DNA from: Atribacterota bacterium
GTDB lineage: Bacteria > Atribacterota > Atribacteria > Atribacterales > Caldatribacteriaceae
DNA: 64,000 nucleotides
NCBI GenBank assembly: GCA_039638595.1
Contig: JBDIWM010000001.1
Location: 1-64,000, forward strand
Direction of reading: 5' to 3'
Shown here: positions 43,364-51,749 of the stretch, piece after piece
How the letters are laid out: every line of letters starts with the position of its first letter
Position numbering within the stretch: position 1 is the first letter of the stretch
Position numbers and translations under genes: made by a program
The notes under the pieces: model-generated
The model's database searches: none
Told to the model about the DNA's origin: nothing
What the model saw: only the letters and a program-made list of their open reading frames with translations

Positions 43364-44791
43364 ATGAAGCGTTATCGGACTGACTTCACCGTCGGAAGCA
43401 TCCCCCGCCATTTAGTTACCTTTGCTATACCCATGCTGATTGGAAATCTCCTGCAGACCTTCTATAACACTGTGGACAGTATCTGGGTCGGACGATTTTT
43501 GGGTCCCGGGGCTCTGGCAGCAGTATCGGTGAGTTTCCCTGTGCTTTTCCTATTCGTCGCCCTTGCCATGGGCCTTGGAATCGGAAACAACGTTATGGTA
43601 GCCCAGTACTTAGGAGCCCGTAGAGAAGAGGAGGTTGCCAGGACCATCACCAATGCCCTGACCGTATTCACCATCATCGGTATTGCCACCATGTTTGTGG
43701 GGCTTGCTTTTCATAAGCCTTTACTGCAATTAATCAAAACGCCGCCTGAAATTCTGACTCTTGCTTCTTCTTATCTCACCATTTTCCTTTTTGGGCTTCC
43801 CTTCCTTTTTCTATATAACGCCATCAACACCATTTTCCAAGGAATGGGGAACTCAAGAACCCCCCTGACACTTCTCATCTATGCCACCATCCTCAACGTG
43901 ATTCTAGATCCCATTATGATTCTGGGCATCGGACCATTTCCTCAAATGGGTGTTGCTGGAGCAGCATTAGCCACCACCATCGCCCAGGGCTTTTCAGGAC
44001 TTCTGGGACTCTTCTTTCTAAAACGCACTGGCTTTGTGCGATTCCAGAGAGGATTTTTTTTCTCACGAAAACTCTCCGGAACCATGTTTAAACTGGGACT
44101 TCCGGCTGGAGCACAGCAAACTGTTTTATCTTTAGGCTTTTTAATGATGAGTTCCATCGTGAATAGCTTCGGAAAGAACGTAATTGCAGCCTTTGGGGTG
44201 GGTAGTCGGGTGGACCAATTTGCGTTCCTACCAGCCATGACTTTCAGTCTGGTAATTTCTTCGGTGGCTGGACAGAACTTAGGTGCGCTCGACTTTCAGC
44301 GAGCCAGAGAAGTTGCCAGGTGGGGAGCCATCATTTCCTCCCTTTTCGCCGTGGTAATCACCACGGTTATCTTTTTCATCACCACTTCCATCGTCCAAAT
44401 TTTTACTACTGACCTCGAGGTGACACGGCTTGGCATCGAGTACTTACGCATTGTCAGCTTTTCCTATTTACCCTTAGCCCTCATGTTTGCCTATAACGGG
44501 TTTCTCCGTGGGGCAGGAGACACGTTTCAGACCATGCTCAACACGGTTCTCACCCTCTGGGGCGTCCGCATTCCTCTGGCCAAAGTGTTTTCAACAATGC
44601 CAAACTTGGCTGAGCGGGGAATCTGGATCAGCCAGATTATTGGACCAACTGTGGGGTTTTTGATTGCATACTTTTACTACCTGAGCGGACGGTGGGAAAA
44701 CAAAATTTTGACCCATCCACAACAAAAATCAAAGGAATTTGAACAGAATACTCGCCAAATCGTTACGATGAACACCGAAAATAGCCATTAA
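43364..44791 (+). CDS. MATE family efflux transporter
   Basis: A 475-residue inner membrane exporter with twelve helices, moving drugs or metabolites out in exchange for Na+ or H+. Typical segments are FAIPMLIGNLLQTFYNTVDSIWVG (given here as 24 positions near residues 18-41), GNNVMVAQYLGA and a repeat of the motif in the second half (GLPAGAQQTVLSLGF). ATG 43364 has AAGGAG upstream; earlier in-frame codons overlap the promoter. A regulated promoter precedes it. Its stop abuts the cobQ stop from the other strand. Confidence 0.92.
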   Translation: MKRYRTDFTVGSIPRHLVTFAIPMLIGNLLQTFYNTVDSIWVGRFLGPGALAAVSVSFPVLFLFVALAMGLGIGNNVMVAQYLGARREEEVARTITNALTVFTIIGIATMFVGLAFHKPLLQLIKTPPEILTLASSYLTIFLFGLPFLFLYNAINTIFQGMGNSRTPLTLLIYATILNVILDPIMILGIGPFPQMGVAGAALATTIAQGFSGLLGLFFLKRTGFVRFQRGFFFSRKLSGTMFKLGLPAGAQQTVLSLGFLMMSSIVNSFGKNVIAAFGVGSRVDQFAFLPAMTFSLVISSVAGQNLGALDFQRAREVARWGAIISSLFAVVITTVIFFITTSIVQIFTTDLEVTRLGIEYLRIVSFSYLPLALMFAYNGFLRGAGDTFQTMLNTVLTLWGVRIPLAKVFSTMPNLAERGIWISQIIGPTVGFLIAYFYYLSGRWENKILTHPQQKSKEFEQNTRQIVTMNTENSH

Positions 44792-46264
44792 TTAATAACC
44801 AAGCACATTTTGTAACGCCTGAAAATCAAGGTTTAACTTAAGAAATTCAGCAAGCACATCGAGTTCCTGACTCACCTTTTCTTCCCAGGACGGACCACCG
44901 TAAAGAACTGGAGATAATCCTTTCTTTTTGCGCAGAAAATTGAGAAAGCTTCGTCGAAAATCACTATGGTCAAAGAGTCCATGGCAGTAAGTCCCAAATA
45001 CCTGTCGATTGTGGATTACGCCTTCCTGTTCACCAGAGTCAAGGAGAAAAAAAGGGGGATACGACCTCAGCACCATGGTTCGTCCATGGTGGATTTCATA
45101 TCCCCTCATCCTCGCTTTGACATCGTCATCCCAGAACCCCTTGACCTGACGTAACACCTTTTCCGGACGGAGTTCAGTCACCGCATTAAGAAGGGATAAC
45201 CCCTGAACCTCATCTTTCGATGATTCCAAGTGCCAGGGGTCCCGAACCACCATACCCAGCATCTGAAAACCACCGCAGACACCAAGAACCACTCCACCCC
45301 GAGCCAGGTACCCCTGCAGGCGATTCCGAAAACCGCACTCATGCAGGACGACCAAATCCTCCATGGTATTCTTAGTCCCGGGTATAATCAGTAAATCCAA
45401 AGCCGTCAAATCTCCGTGGGGTGAAACGAAAAGAAGAGTGACATCCTCTTCCAGAAGCAAAGGCTGAAAATCACTGGTATTTGCCATGTGGGGAAGGTGC
45501 AGCACCCCAACCGTGACCTCACGATACCCTTGACGCGGTTTTTGCAATTTAAGATTGAAACTGTCTTCGTCATCGAGAATAAATTCACGATAAGGAATTA
45601 CCCCAAAGGTGGGAACACCGGTCAAAAACTCCAGTTTTTCAATCCCTCTCTGTAAAACATTTTTCTCGCCGTGGAGTTTATTAATGACAAAACCTCTAAG
45701 GAGGGCCTTCTCTTCGTCTGTACAAAGAGCCCAAGTGCCATAGAGTGAAGCAAAGACGCCGCCACGCTCGATATCTCCCACAAGAATCACTGGACACCGA
45801 AAACGGAGGGCAAAACCCATGTTGGCGAGGTCCTGTTCTTTGAGGTTGAGTTCTGCTGGACTTCCCATTCCTTCCACCACGACCAGGTCAAACGCGCGAC
45901 GCAACGATTCAAAACTCTCATTGATAACCTTTTCCAGAAACGGTCTCTCAGAGGAAAGGGAAAACGGGGGAATCGTCCGCCAAACTTTCCCTCGAATCAC
46001 CACCTGAATGGCCCCACCCTGGGGTTTCAGAAGCACCGGGTTCATGCAAGAATCGGGTTCAATCCCACAGGCCAGAGCCTGGAGAATTTGAGCTCGAGCC
46101 ATTTCCTCTCCATTCTTGGTCACCCCAGAATTCAAGGACATATTCTCAGCTTTAAACGGAGCTACCCGGAAGCCCTTTCGGGTAAAATACCGGGCAATTC
46201 CTGCCACAAGAAGGCTTTTACCCACCCCAGAAGCTGTTCCCTGAATCATCAACGTTTTACCCAT
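44792..46264 (-). CDS. cobQ: Cobyric acid synthase
   Basis: Amidates four side-chain carboxylates of adenosylcobyrinic diamide during vitamin B12 synthesis, using glutamine and ATP. The N-terminal dethiobiotin-synthetase-like part has P-loop GTASGVGKS and LLKPQGGAIQVVIRG. The C-terminal glutamine amidotransferase part has the nucleophile GVCGGFQMLG and the His in GTYCHGLFDH. About 490 residues, the usual length. ATG 46264 overlaps the upstream MFS gene by eight bases and has GAGGG before it. No other B12 genes are in the window, so they are encoded elsewhere or the cell salvages precursors. Confidence 0.95.
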   Translation of the reverse strand: MGKTLMIQGTASGVGKSLLVAGIARYFTRKGFRVAPFKAENMSLNSGVTKNGEEMARAQILQALACGIEPDSCMNPVLLKPQGGAIQVVIRGKVWRTIPPFSLSSERPFLEKVINESFESLRRAFDLVVVEGMGSPAELNLKEQDLANMGFALRFRCPVILVGDIERGGVFASLYGTWALCTDEEKALLRGFVINKLHGEKNVLQRGIEKLEFLTGVPTFGVIPYREFILDDEDSFNLKLQKPRQGYREVTVGVLHLPHMANTSDFQPLLLEEDVTLLFVSPHGDLTALDLLIIPGTKNTMEDLVVLHECGFRNRLQGYLARGGVVLGVCGGFQMLGMVVRDPWHLESSKDEVQGLSLLNAVTELRPEKVLRQVKGFWDDDVKARMRGYEIHHGRTMVLRSYPPFFLLDSGEQEGVIHNRQVFGTYCHGLFDHSDFRRSFLNFLRKKKGLSPVLYGGPSWEEKVSQELDVLAEFLKLNLDFQALQNVLGY

Positions 46265-47486
46265 CGAAAACCCTCGGTTCACGAACCCCCAAGAGTAACC
46301 ACAGGAAACCAGCTACGTTAACACCCAATGCCACCCAAAAAACAGCAGTGTAACCGAAAAAATCAGCAATTTTGCCCCCTAAAAGAGGAGAAAGAAAAGC
46401 CGGGAAACCAGAGAAAAAACTTCCCCAGCCGAGGTACGTGCTGCGTTTCCCCGGAGGAGCAAAATCAAGAAGAATGGCCATACCTCCAATTGAAATGGCG
46501 CTCGCATTGAAACCCAAAAAGGAAAAAGCTACGAAAAAGAACCAGATATTCTGCGCAAAGAGCGCGAAAAGATTACTGACCACCATGGTGACCGCTCCAA
46601 TGAGGAGAACCACTTTGTGGCCCTTTTTGTCTCCCAATGGACCCCAGAAAAAATTACTCAAAGCTTGGGAAACCAGAAGAACCGCATTGTAACGAGCCAC
46701 CAACGCATCGGGAATATGAAAATGAGAGAGGAGATACACGGTGTAGAAAGACCCTCCCATCACCCCCAGGGCGATGAGGATGCGAGCTACGAGAAACTGG
46801 GAAAAATTACGGTCTTCCCGAAGCATGGTAAAGAGAGATCGAAGATATCCCGAAGAAGAGGGATGAACCGCTGCTTTTTCTTCCCTGGTGAGAGCAAGCA
46901 AAACATAGGAAATCACCATGGCCACTGAAGAAAATAGAAAACAGTACCCAAAGTTGTACGCAAAAGGGTAAACGAGGAAGAGGCGTTCGGCGATACGCGA
47001 GCCCCAGATACTCATCAGAGCTCCTATACCATTGCCAAAGGCAAAATATAGACCCCAACGTCCAGGATGGATCACTTTGCCAATCATCTCAATCCAGATG
47101 GGACCAAGAAAACCCATGGCGAAGGTCGAAATCCCTAAGAAGGCAAAAATCAGATTCAGAGCAAAGAGAGGACTGGAAGAAGCGAAGAAAAAACAGGTGA
47201 TGGCCATCCCCAGATAGGGAAGGCGCTCAAATAGTGTGGCCTTCAGAATAAAAGGGAGTTTTCGTTCTAGACGCTCAGAAACCTTTGCTCCCCACAGTGC
47301 TGGTAAAGACCAACCAAGATACGCAATGGCCGGGATCAGACCAATCTCCACATTTGACGCCCCAAGTTTTTGAGCCAAAAGGGGAAGGAGCGTGGTGATC
47401 GAACCAAAGGACATCGCCAGGGAAAAGAAAGCATAATCAAGGGAATCGACTATAAAATTCCAGATATAGTCACGCCGCGAAAGCAT
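46257..47486 (-). CDS. MFS transporter, function unknown
   Basis: A 409-residue carrier with about twelve helices. MFS features: WGAKVSERLERKLPF (loop 2-3 region) and GPLGDKKGHKVVLLIG in the second half. It resembles uncharacterised MFS proteins of anaerobes. It lies between uvrD and cobQ and overlaps cobQ by eight bases. Transport of a cobamide precursor is a tempting idea, but it rests only on this coupling. Confidence 0.82.
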   Translation of the reverse strand: MLSRRDYIWNFIVDSLDYAFFSLAMSFGSITTLLPLLAQKLGASNVEIGLIPAIAYLGWSLPALWGAKVSERLERKLPFILKATLFERLPYLGMAITCFFFASSSPLFALNLIFAFLGISTFAMGFLGPIWIEMIGKVIHPGRWGLYFAFGNGIGALMSIWGSRIAERLFLVYPFAYNFGYCFLFSSVAMVISYVLLALTREEKAAVHPSSSGYLRSLFTMLREDRNFSQFLVARILIALGVMGGSFYTVYLLSHFHIPDALVARYNAVLLVSQALSNFFWGPLGDKKGHKVVLLIGAVTMVVSNLFALFAQNIWFFFVAFSFLGFNASAISIGGMAILLDFAPPGKRSTYLGWGSFFSGFPAFLSPLLGGKIADFFGYTAVFWVALGVNVAGFLWLLLGVREPRVFDG

Positions 47487-47491
47487 CGGTT

Positions 47492-49441
47492 CTACCGTTC
47501 CTTATAAAGGATATATTTGTGGTAACACGAAACATCAAGTTCTTGGATAAAACGAGAGGGTTTGCGCAAGGTTGAGCGGTTGGTAAACCCTGGTGCAAAA
47601 ATAGGATAGGTGAGAAAAAGAAAATCCTTGGCTCGAGTACAGGCAACATAAAAAAGCCGGCGTTCTTCCTCCATATTTTCATGCTTCCCAATATTAGGCG
47701 AAGAAGGAAATCCACCCTCACACAGCCAGATGACAAAAACGCATGGCCATTCCAGACCCTTTGCCTGATGGACAGTTGAAAGTGTTAACCTTTCATCAGG
47801 CACGCTTCCCATGACTACTGTTTCTCCTTCCATATTTCCCACCAGCACTAGCTCATTCAAAAACTTCTCCAAAGCATCATAGCGCAGGGCAAACGTAGCC
47901 AGCTCTTCGATGTCCTGGATGCGGTCATAGGCATTCACGTAATGGCTTTGAAGATGGGTTTCGTATCCCCCTTTTAGAATAGCCTGGATGGCCGAAGCTG
48001 GGGAAGAATCCAATTTTTCCAATTCCTGAAGAAGAGCGAGGAGAGAATGGTATCCTTCCGAAGCTGAGCTCGGTACGAGCTTCTGAGCTTCCGTTTCACT
48101 GAGTCGACCAATGGGGTCAGGGGAATCCTGAATCACCTGCCAGATTTTTTCAGCCGTTACCTTACCGATGCCGGGATAGAGTTTGAGCACCCGTTTCCAA
48201 GCAACTTCATCCAGAGGATTCACCACAATTTTCAAATAGGCCACCACGTCTTTGATGTGCGCCTGCTCAAAGAACCGTATCCCAGAGCGAATTTCAAAGG
48301 GGATGTTTCTCCGGGTGAGCTCCAGCTGGAGCTCCATACTCTGGTAATGCGCCCTGTACAGCACCGCGATGTCATTGAGTGAGTATCCTTGATCGCGTAA
48401 ATCCAGAATCTTCGAAGCCACAAAATCGGCCTGTTCTAGAACATCATGGGTGGGAACCACGACGGGCTTTTCTCCATTTTCTCGAACAGGGCGAAGTTCC
48501 TTGGGAAACTGCCGGACATTATGCCGAATAACCTGATTTGCCAAGCGGAGGATACTCTTCGTGCTGCGGTAATTGGTTTCCAGCTTATAAATCTGACAAT
48601 CGGGGTACCGTTCAGGAAAACGGATAATATTTTCAAAATTTGCTCCCCGAAAGGAATAGATACTCTGGGCATCATCCCCCACCACTAATAGGTTACGATT
48701 CACCTCAGCAAGGGCATCGACGATTTCGGCCTGAATACGGTTCGTATCCTGGTACTCGTCGACCAGGATGTGCCGGAATATTCTTCCATAATAACGCCGA
48801 GTATCAGTTTCGTCACGGAAAAGCAACCACACATAAAAGAGAAGGTCATCATAATCCATAACGTTGAGCGCCCGTTTCCGATCCTGGTAGAGCGCCGCAA
48901 GGCGAGCAATCTGTCCAGCCCATTCCAGGAAATGGGGATGGTATTCCTCTAAGATATGCTCAATTGAACGGAACGTATTCCGACTCAGAGTAATAACGTT
49001 TAAAAGAACCTCAGGCTTGGGGAAACGTTTCTCTTTGGTATTGATGTTCAATCCCTCAACACAAATTTCCAGAAAGTCTTTCTGGTCTTCACGGTCAAGG
49101 ATGGTATAACCAGGACTATATCCAATTTTTTGCGCTTCCCGACGCAGAATGAGGTTACAAATATGGTGAAAGGTCCCACCCCAGAGACTTCTCGTTTCCA
49201 TTCCCAGCAGGAATTCCACCCGGTGAAGCATTTCTCGGGCTGCCTTGTTGGTAAACGTGGCTAGGAGAATGGACTGGGGAGATACGCCATTTTCCAAAAG
49301 CCAGGCTACCCGGTAAGTAATGGTACGAGTCTTACCACTTCCTGCACCAGCAATAACTAAGCTTGGTCCTCCCGGCGAAAAGACCACTTTTTGTTGTTCT
49401 TCGTTCAATTCTCTCTCATAATCAATGTGAAAAGTGCGCAA
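47492..49441 (-). CDS. UvrD/PcrA-family ATP-dependent DNA helicase
   Basis: A 649-residue superfamily 1A 3'-5' helicase used in repair and replication. Motifs in order: Q-motif LNEEQQKVV, Walker A AGAGSGKTRTITYRV, ATFTNKAAREM (Ia), VDEYQDTNRIQAE (II), GDDAQSIYSFRGA (III), LETNYRST (IV), TVHQAKGLEWPCVFV (V) and EERRLFYVACTRAKD (VI). It is shorter than E. coli UvrD by about 70 residues, lacking the C-terminal Tudor-like extension. Start ATG 49441. It belongs to a tightly spaced leftward operon with hsp33 upstream (12-base gap) and the MFS gene downstream (5 bases). Confidence 0.93.
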   Translation of the reverse strand: MRTFHIDYERELNEEQQKVVFSPGGPSLVIAGAGSGKTRTITYRVAWLLENGVSPQSILLATFTNKAAREMLHRVEFLLGMETRSLWGGTFHHICNLILRREAQKIGYSPGYTILDREDQKDFLEICVEGLNINTKEKRFPKPEVLLNVITLSRNTFRSIEHILEEYHPHFLEWAGQIARLAALYQDRKRALNVMDYDDLLFYVWLLFRDETDTRRYYGRIFRHILVDEYQDTNRIQAEIVDALAEVNRNLLVVGDDAQSIYSFRGANFENIIRFPERYPDCQIYKLETNYRSTKSILRLANQVIRHNVRQFPKELRPVRENGEKPVVVPTHDVLEQADFVASKILDLRDQGYSLNDIAVLYRAHYQSMELQLELTRRNIPFEIRSGIRFFEQAHIKDVVAYLKIVVNPLDEVAWKRVLKLYPGIGKVTAEKIWQVIQDSPDPIGRLSETEAQKLVPSSASEGYHSLLALLQELEKLDSSPASAIQAILKGGYETHLQSHYVNAYDRIQDIEELATFALRYDALEKFLNELVLVGNMEGETVVMGSVPDERLTLSTVHQAKGLEWPCVFVIWLCEGGFPSSPNIGKHENMEEERRLFYVACTRAKDFLFLTYPIFAPGFTNRSTLRKPSRFIQELDVSCYHKYILYKER

Positions 49442-49453
49442 TTTCTTAACCTC

Positions 49454-50341
49454 CTACTCGGCTTCTTCCAATAAAGATTTCAGTTCTTCTCTGGTAAAGA
49501 GATAAACCTGGTTACAAAAAGCACACCGCACTTCGCCCAAACCCTCTCTCTGGAGCAATCCCTGGATTTCCTCTTTTCCCAAAAGAAGAAGCACGTGTTT
49601 TGCCCGCTCCATGGAGCAAGAACAGCGGTAAAGAAGAGGACTCTTCCCTACGAGCCGGTAGGAGAGACCCCACAAAAGTTCAGCCAAAAGATCCTCCGGG
49701 CTTTTCCCTCCAAAGAACTCTAAACTCACCGGTTGCAACTGGAGAACATTTTGCTCGAGCTTCTTCACGACTCCCTCATCGGTTCCCGAAGGAGTGTGAA
49801 CCATAAAACCACCAGCTGAAAGGACTTCTCCCTGAGTTCCCACATAAACACCAGCACTACAGGCCGTGGGCAGTTGTTCTGAAAGCGTGAAATAATAGGC
49901 CAGGTCATAGGCAATTCCTCCCCGAGGCATTTCCACGCTTCCCACCCAGGGTTTTCCAAAACCGAGATCCCGAACCACGATGAGCTGCGACCCTTCCCCT
50001 ACCGCCGTCTCGACGTTCAATTTTCCATCTTCTCGGGATGGTACAATCAAAAGAGGCTGGGAGACGTACCCTCGTACTTCACCTTTCCAGTTACCCTGAA
50101 CGAAAATTCCCCGGAGGGGCCCTCGGCAGCAAATCTGTAATGAAACTCGCTGACCCTCCGATAAAACCACACCCATAATTCCCACCAGGGTAAGAGCCCT
50201 CCCCAGCGCAGCGGTGGCCACAGGACTTGTCCCATGAAGCCTTCGAGCCGCCTCCACAAGATGTTTCGACGACGCCACATAGACCGTCACCGGTGTACCT
50301 TCAACTACAGCCCGCAGGACATAATCCCTGTATTTTTCCAT
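49454..50341 (-). CDS. hslO: Redox-regulated chaperone Hsp33
   Basis: A 295-residue cytoplasmic holdase turned on by oxidation. The C-terminal zinc switch is complete: CSCS (about residues 241-244) and CAFC (about 272-275), and oxidation releases zinc and unfolds the linker. The N-terminal domain shows VRAVVEGT-like start, TSPVATAALGRAL and QPVSLEFFGGKSPEDLL. Usual length. It fits the oxygen-stress theme of an anaerobe that also has the rubredoxin fusion. It lies two bases from the upstream membrane protein gene. Confidence 0.95.
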   Translation of the reverse strand: MEKYRDYVLRAVVEGTPVTVYVASSKHLVEAARRLHGTSPVATAALGRALTLVGIMGVVLSEGQRVSLQICCRGPLRGIFVQGNWKGEVRGYVSQPLLIVPSREDGKLNVETAVGEGSQLIVVRDLGFGKPWVGSVEMPRGGIAYDLAYYFTLSEQLPTACSAGVYVGTQGEVLSAGGFMVHTPSGTDEGVVKKLEQNVLQLQPVSLEFFGGKSPEDLLAELLWGLSYRLVGKSPLLYRCSCSMERAKHVLLLLGKEEIQGLLQREGLGEVRCAFCNQVYLFTREELKSLLEEAE

Positions 50342-50941
50342 CTATTCACACTCCCGAAGTGCATAGAGTACAACCACTAATACCAGAAACAAAAAAACCA
50401 TAAAAGGTGGTTCCACCCAAAACAATGTCCTCAAACCACTTTGAATCATAAGCTTTAAGTACCCTGTCATCAAAAGAGCGCTCCCCAAAAGAGCACTGAA
50501 AAGGTGTAAAAAATACCGGTAAAGAGTAAGAATTCCGCAAACCAACGCTACCAGAAACCATATCCTGATAGGAACGCGGACCAGAAATCTGATCAGTTCT
50601 ACCTCTTTAGAAATGAATAAGAGTAAGGAGAAAAAGTTTACCATAATCCAGCACCCCAGGAAAAATTGCCCCAGTTTTTCGGCCTGGCGCCAGAACGTTA
50701 CTAGCAGCGCTACCCCCAGCGCTGCAATAGCCAGCCATTCCGCCTTACCACGGATTCTTTCTCCCACTCCAAAGAAAAGTACAAGAAAGGAGGCCGAGAA
50801 GAAAAAAAACTTACGCCAGCACCAGCTCAAAACACCAATACTGACACCCAAAGCTACATACCCAGCCAGAGCTAAAAAGAAGGAACGCTGTTCCAAAATC
50901 GTTAACCACCGGTCAAGAAACACGTTATAAACCTCCTTCAA
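50342..50941 (-). CDS. Membrane protein, function unknown
   Basis: A 199-residue protein with about six hydrophobic segments (for example FFLALAGYVALGVSIGVLSW and WLAIAALGVALLVTFW) and few charged residues between them. No family is recognised. It overlaps the end of the uridine phosphorylase gene by 17 bases and is followed directly by hsp33, so it is translated with them. It may be a small transporter or a structural membrane protein; nothing in sequence decides. Confidence 0.7.
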   Translation of the reverse strand: MKEVYNVFLDRWLTILEQRSFFLALAGYVALGVSIGVLSWCWRKFFFFSASFLVLFFGVGERIRGKAEWLAIAALGVALLVTFWRQAEKLGQFFLGCWIMVNFFSLLLFISKEVELIRFLVRVPIRIWFLVALVCGILTLYRYFLHLFSALLGSALLMTGYLKLMIQSGLRTLFWVEPPFMVFLFLVLVVVLYALRECE

Positions 50942-51695
50942 GAATCCGCTCTGCAGTGAGCCTTGCCACTTGGGCCAATTTCCATTCCACTTCTTCCATC
51001 GCTTCCAAAGAAACCTGTTCGTTTTGTACTCGGTTTACCAGAACTCCACAGATTGCTCCAGCCCGAAGGCCAAAGACCCGGGTCATGGTAAAAAGCGTCG
51101 CCACTTCCATCTCATAATTCAGAATCCCTAACTTTTGCCATTCCTTGAAACTCCCTTGTAAATCCCTCAACACATAACCGGTAAAGGTGTCGTACCGTTC
51201 CTGACCAGGATAAAAAGTAGCCGAAGAACAAGTGACACCTATATGATACCGGTATCCCAAATCTTCACAAGCATTTTTCAAATACCGGACCAGCTCGAAA
51301 TCAGCACAAGCCGGATAGGCAATTGGTGCATAGTGTTCTGAAACCCCATCCATGCGCACCGCCCCTTCACTGACGATGAGATCCCCTACAGAAATATGTT
51401 CTTGAATGGCACCACAGGTTCCAACCCGCAAAAATACTTTTACCCCCAGTCGTGCAAGCTCCTCCACCATAATACTCAGCGAAGCACCCCCAATTCCAGA
51501 AGAAACCACCAGAACCTTACCCTTTCTTCCCGAAACGAGAACACTCTTAAACTCCCGGTGGAAAGCCAACACCTGAAAAGGACCAATTGCAGAGGCAATC
51601 TTCTCACATCGTTCTGGATCTCCAGGAGTGATAACCAGGGTAACTCCCCCAAAGTCTTCCTCACGTAGAGCCAAATGATAGGCATAATAACTCAT
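50925..51695 (-). CDS. udp: Uridine/purine nucleoside phosphorylase
   Basis: A 256-residue PNP_UDP_1 family enzyme cleaving nucleosides with phosphate to base and ribose-1-phosphate. TPGDPERCEKIA near the start binds phosphate. GIGGASLSIMVEELARLGVK and RVGTCGAIQ are conserved, as are the active-site EMEVATLFTM and VNRVQNEQ near the end. Closest in pattern to uridine phosphorylase. Divergent from a uridine-kinase-type gene at 51750, so uridine salvage is suggested by both neighbours. First gene of a leftward operon reaching cobQ. Confidence 0.9.
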   Translation of the reverse strand: MSYYAYHLALREEDFGGVTLVITPGDPERCEKIASAIGPFQVLAFHREFKSVLVSGRKGKVLVVSSGIGGASLSIMVEELARLGVKVFLRVGTCGAIQEHISVGDLIVSEGAVRMDGVSEHYAPIAYPACADFELVRYLKNACEDLGYRYHIGVTCSSATFYPGQERYDTFTGYVLRDLQGSFKEWQKLGILNYEMEVATLFTMTRVFGLRAGAICGVLVNRVQNEQVSLEAMEEVEWKLAQVARLTAERILEGGL

Positions 51696-51749
51696 ATTCT
51701 CTTCACCTCACATCTATTTTCGAGTACAATGAGAAAAAGTGAAAGGGGG

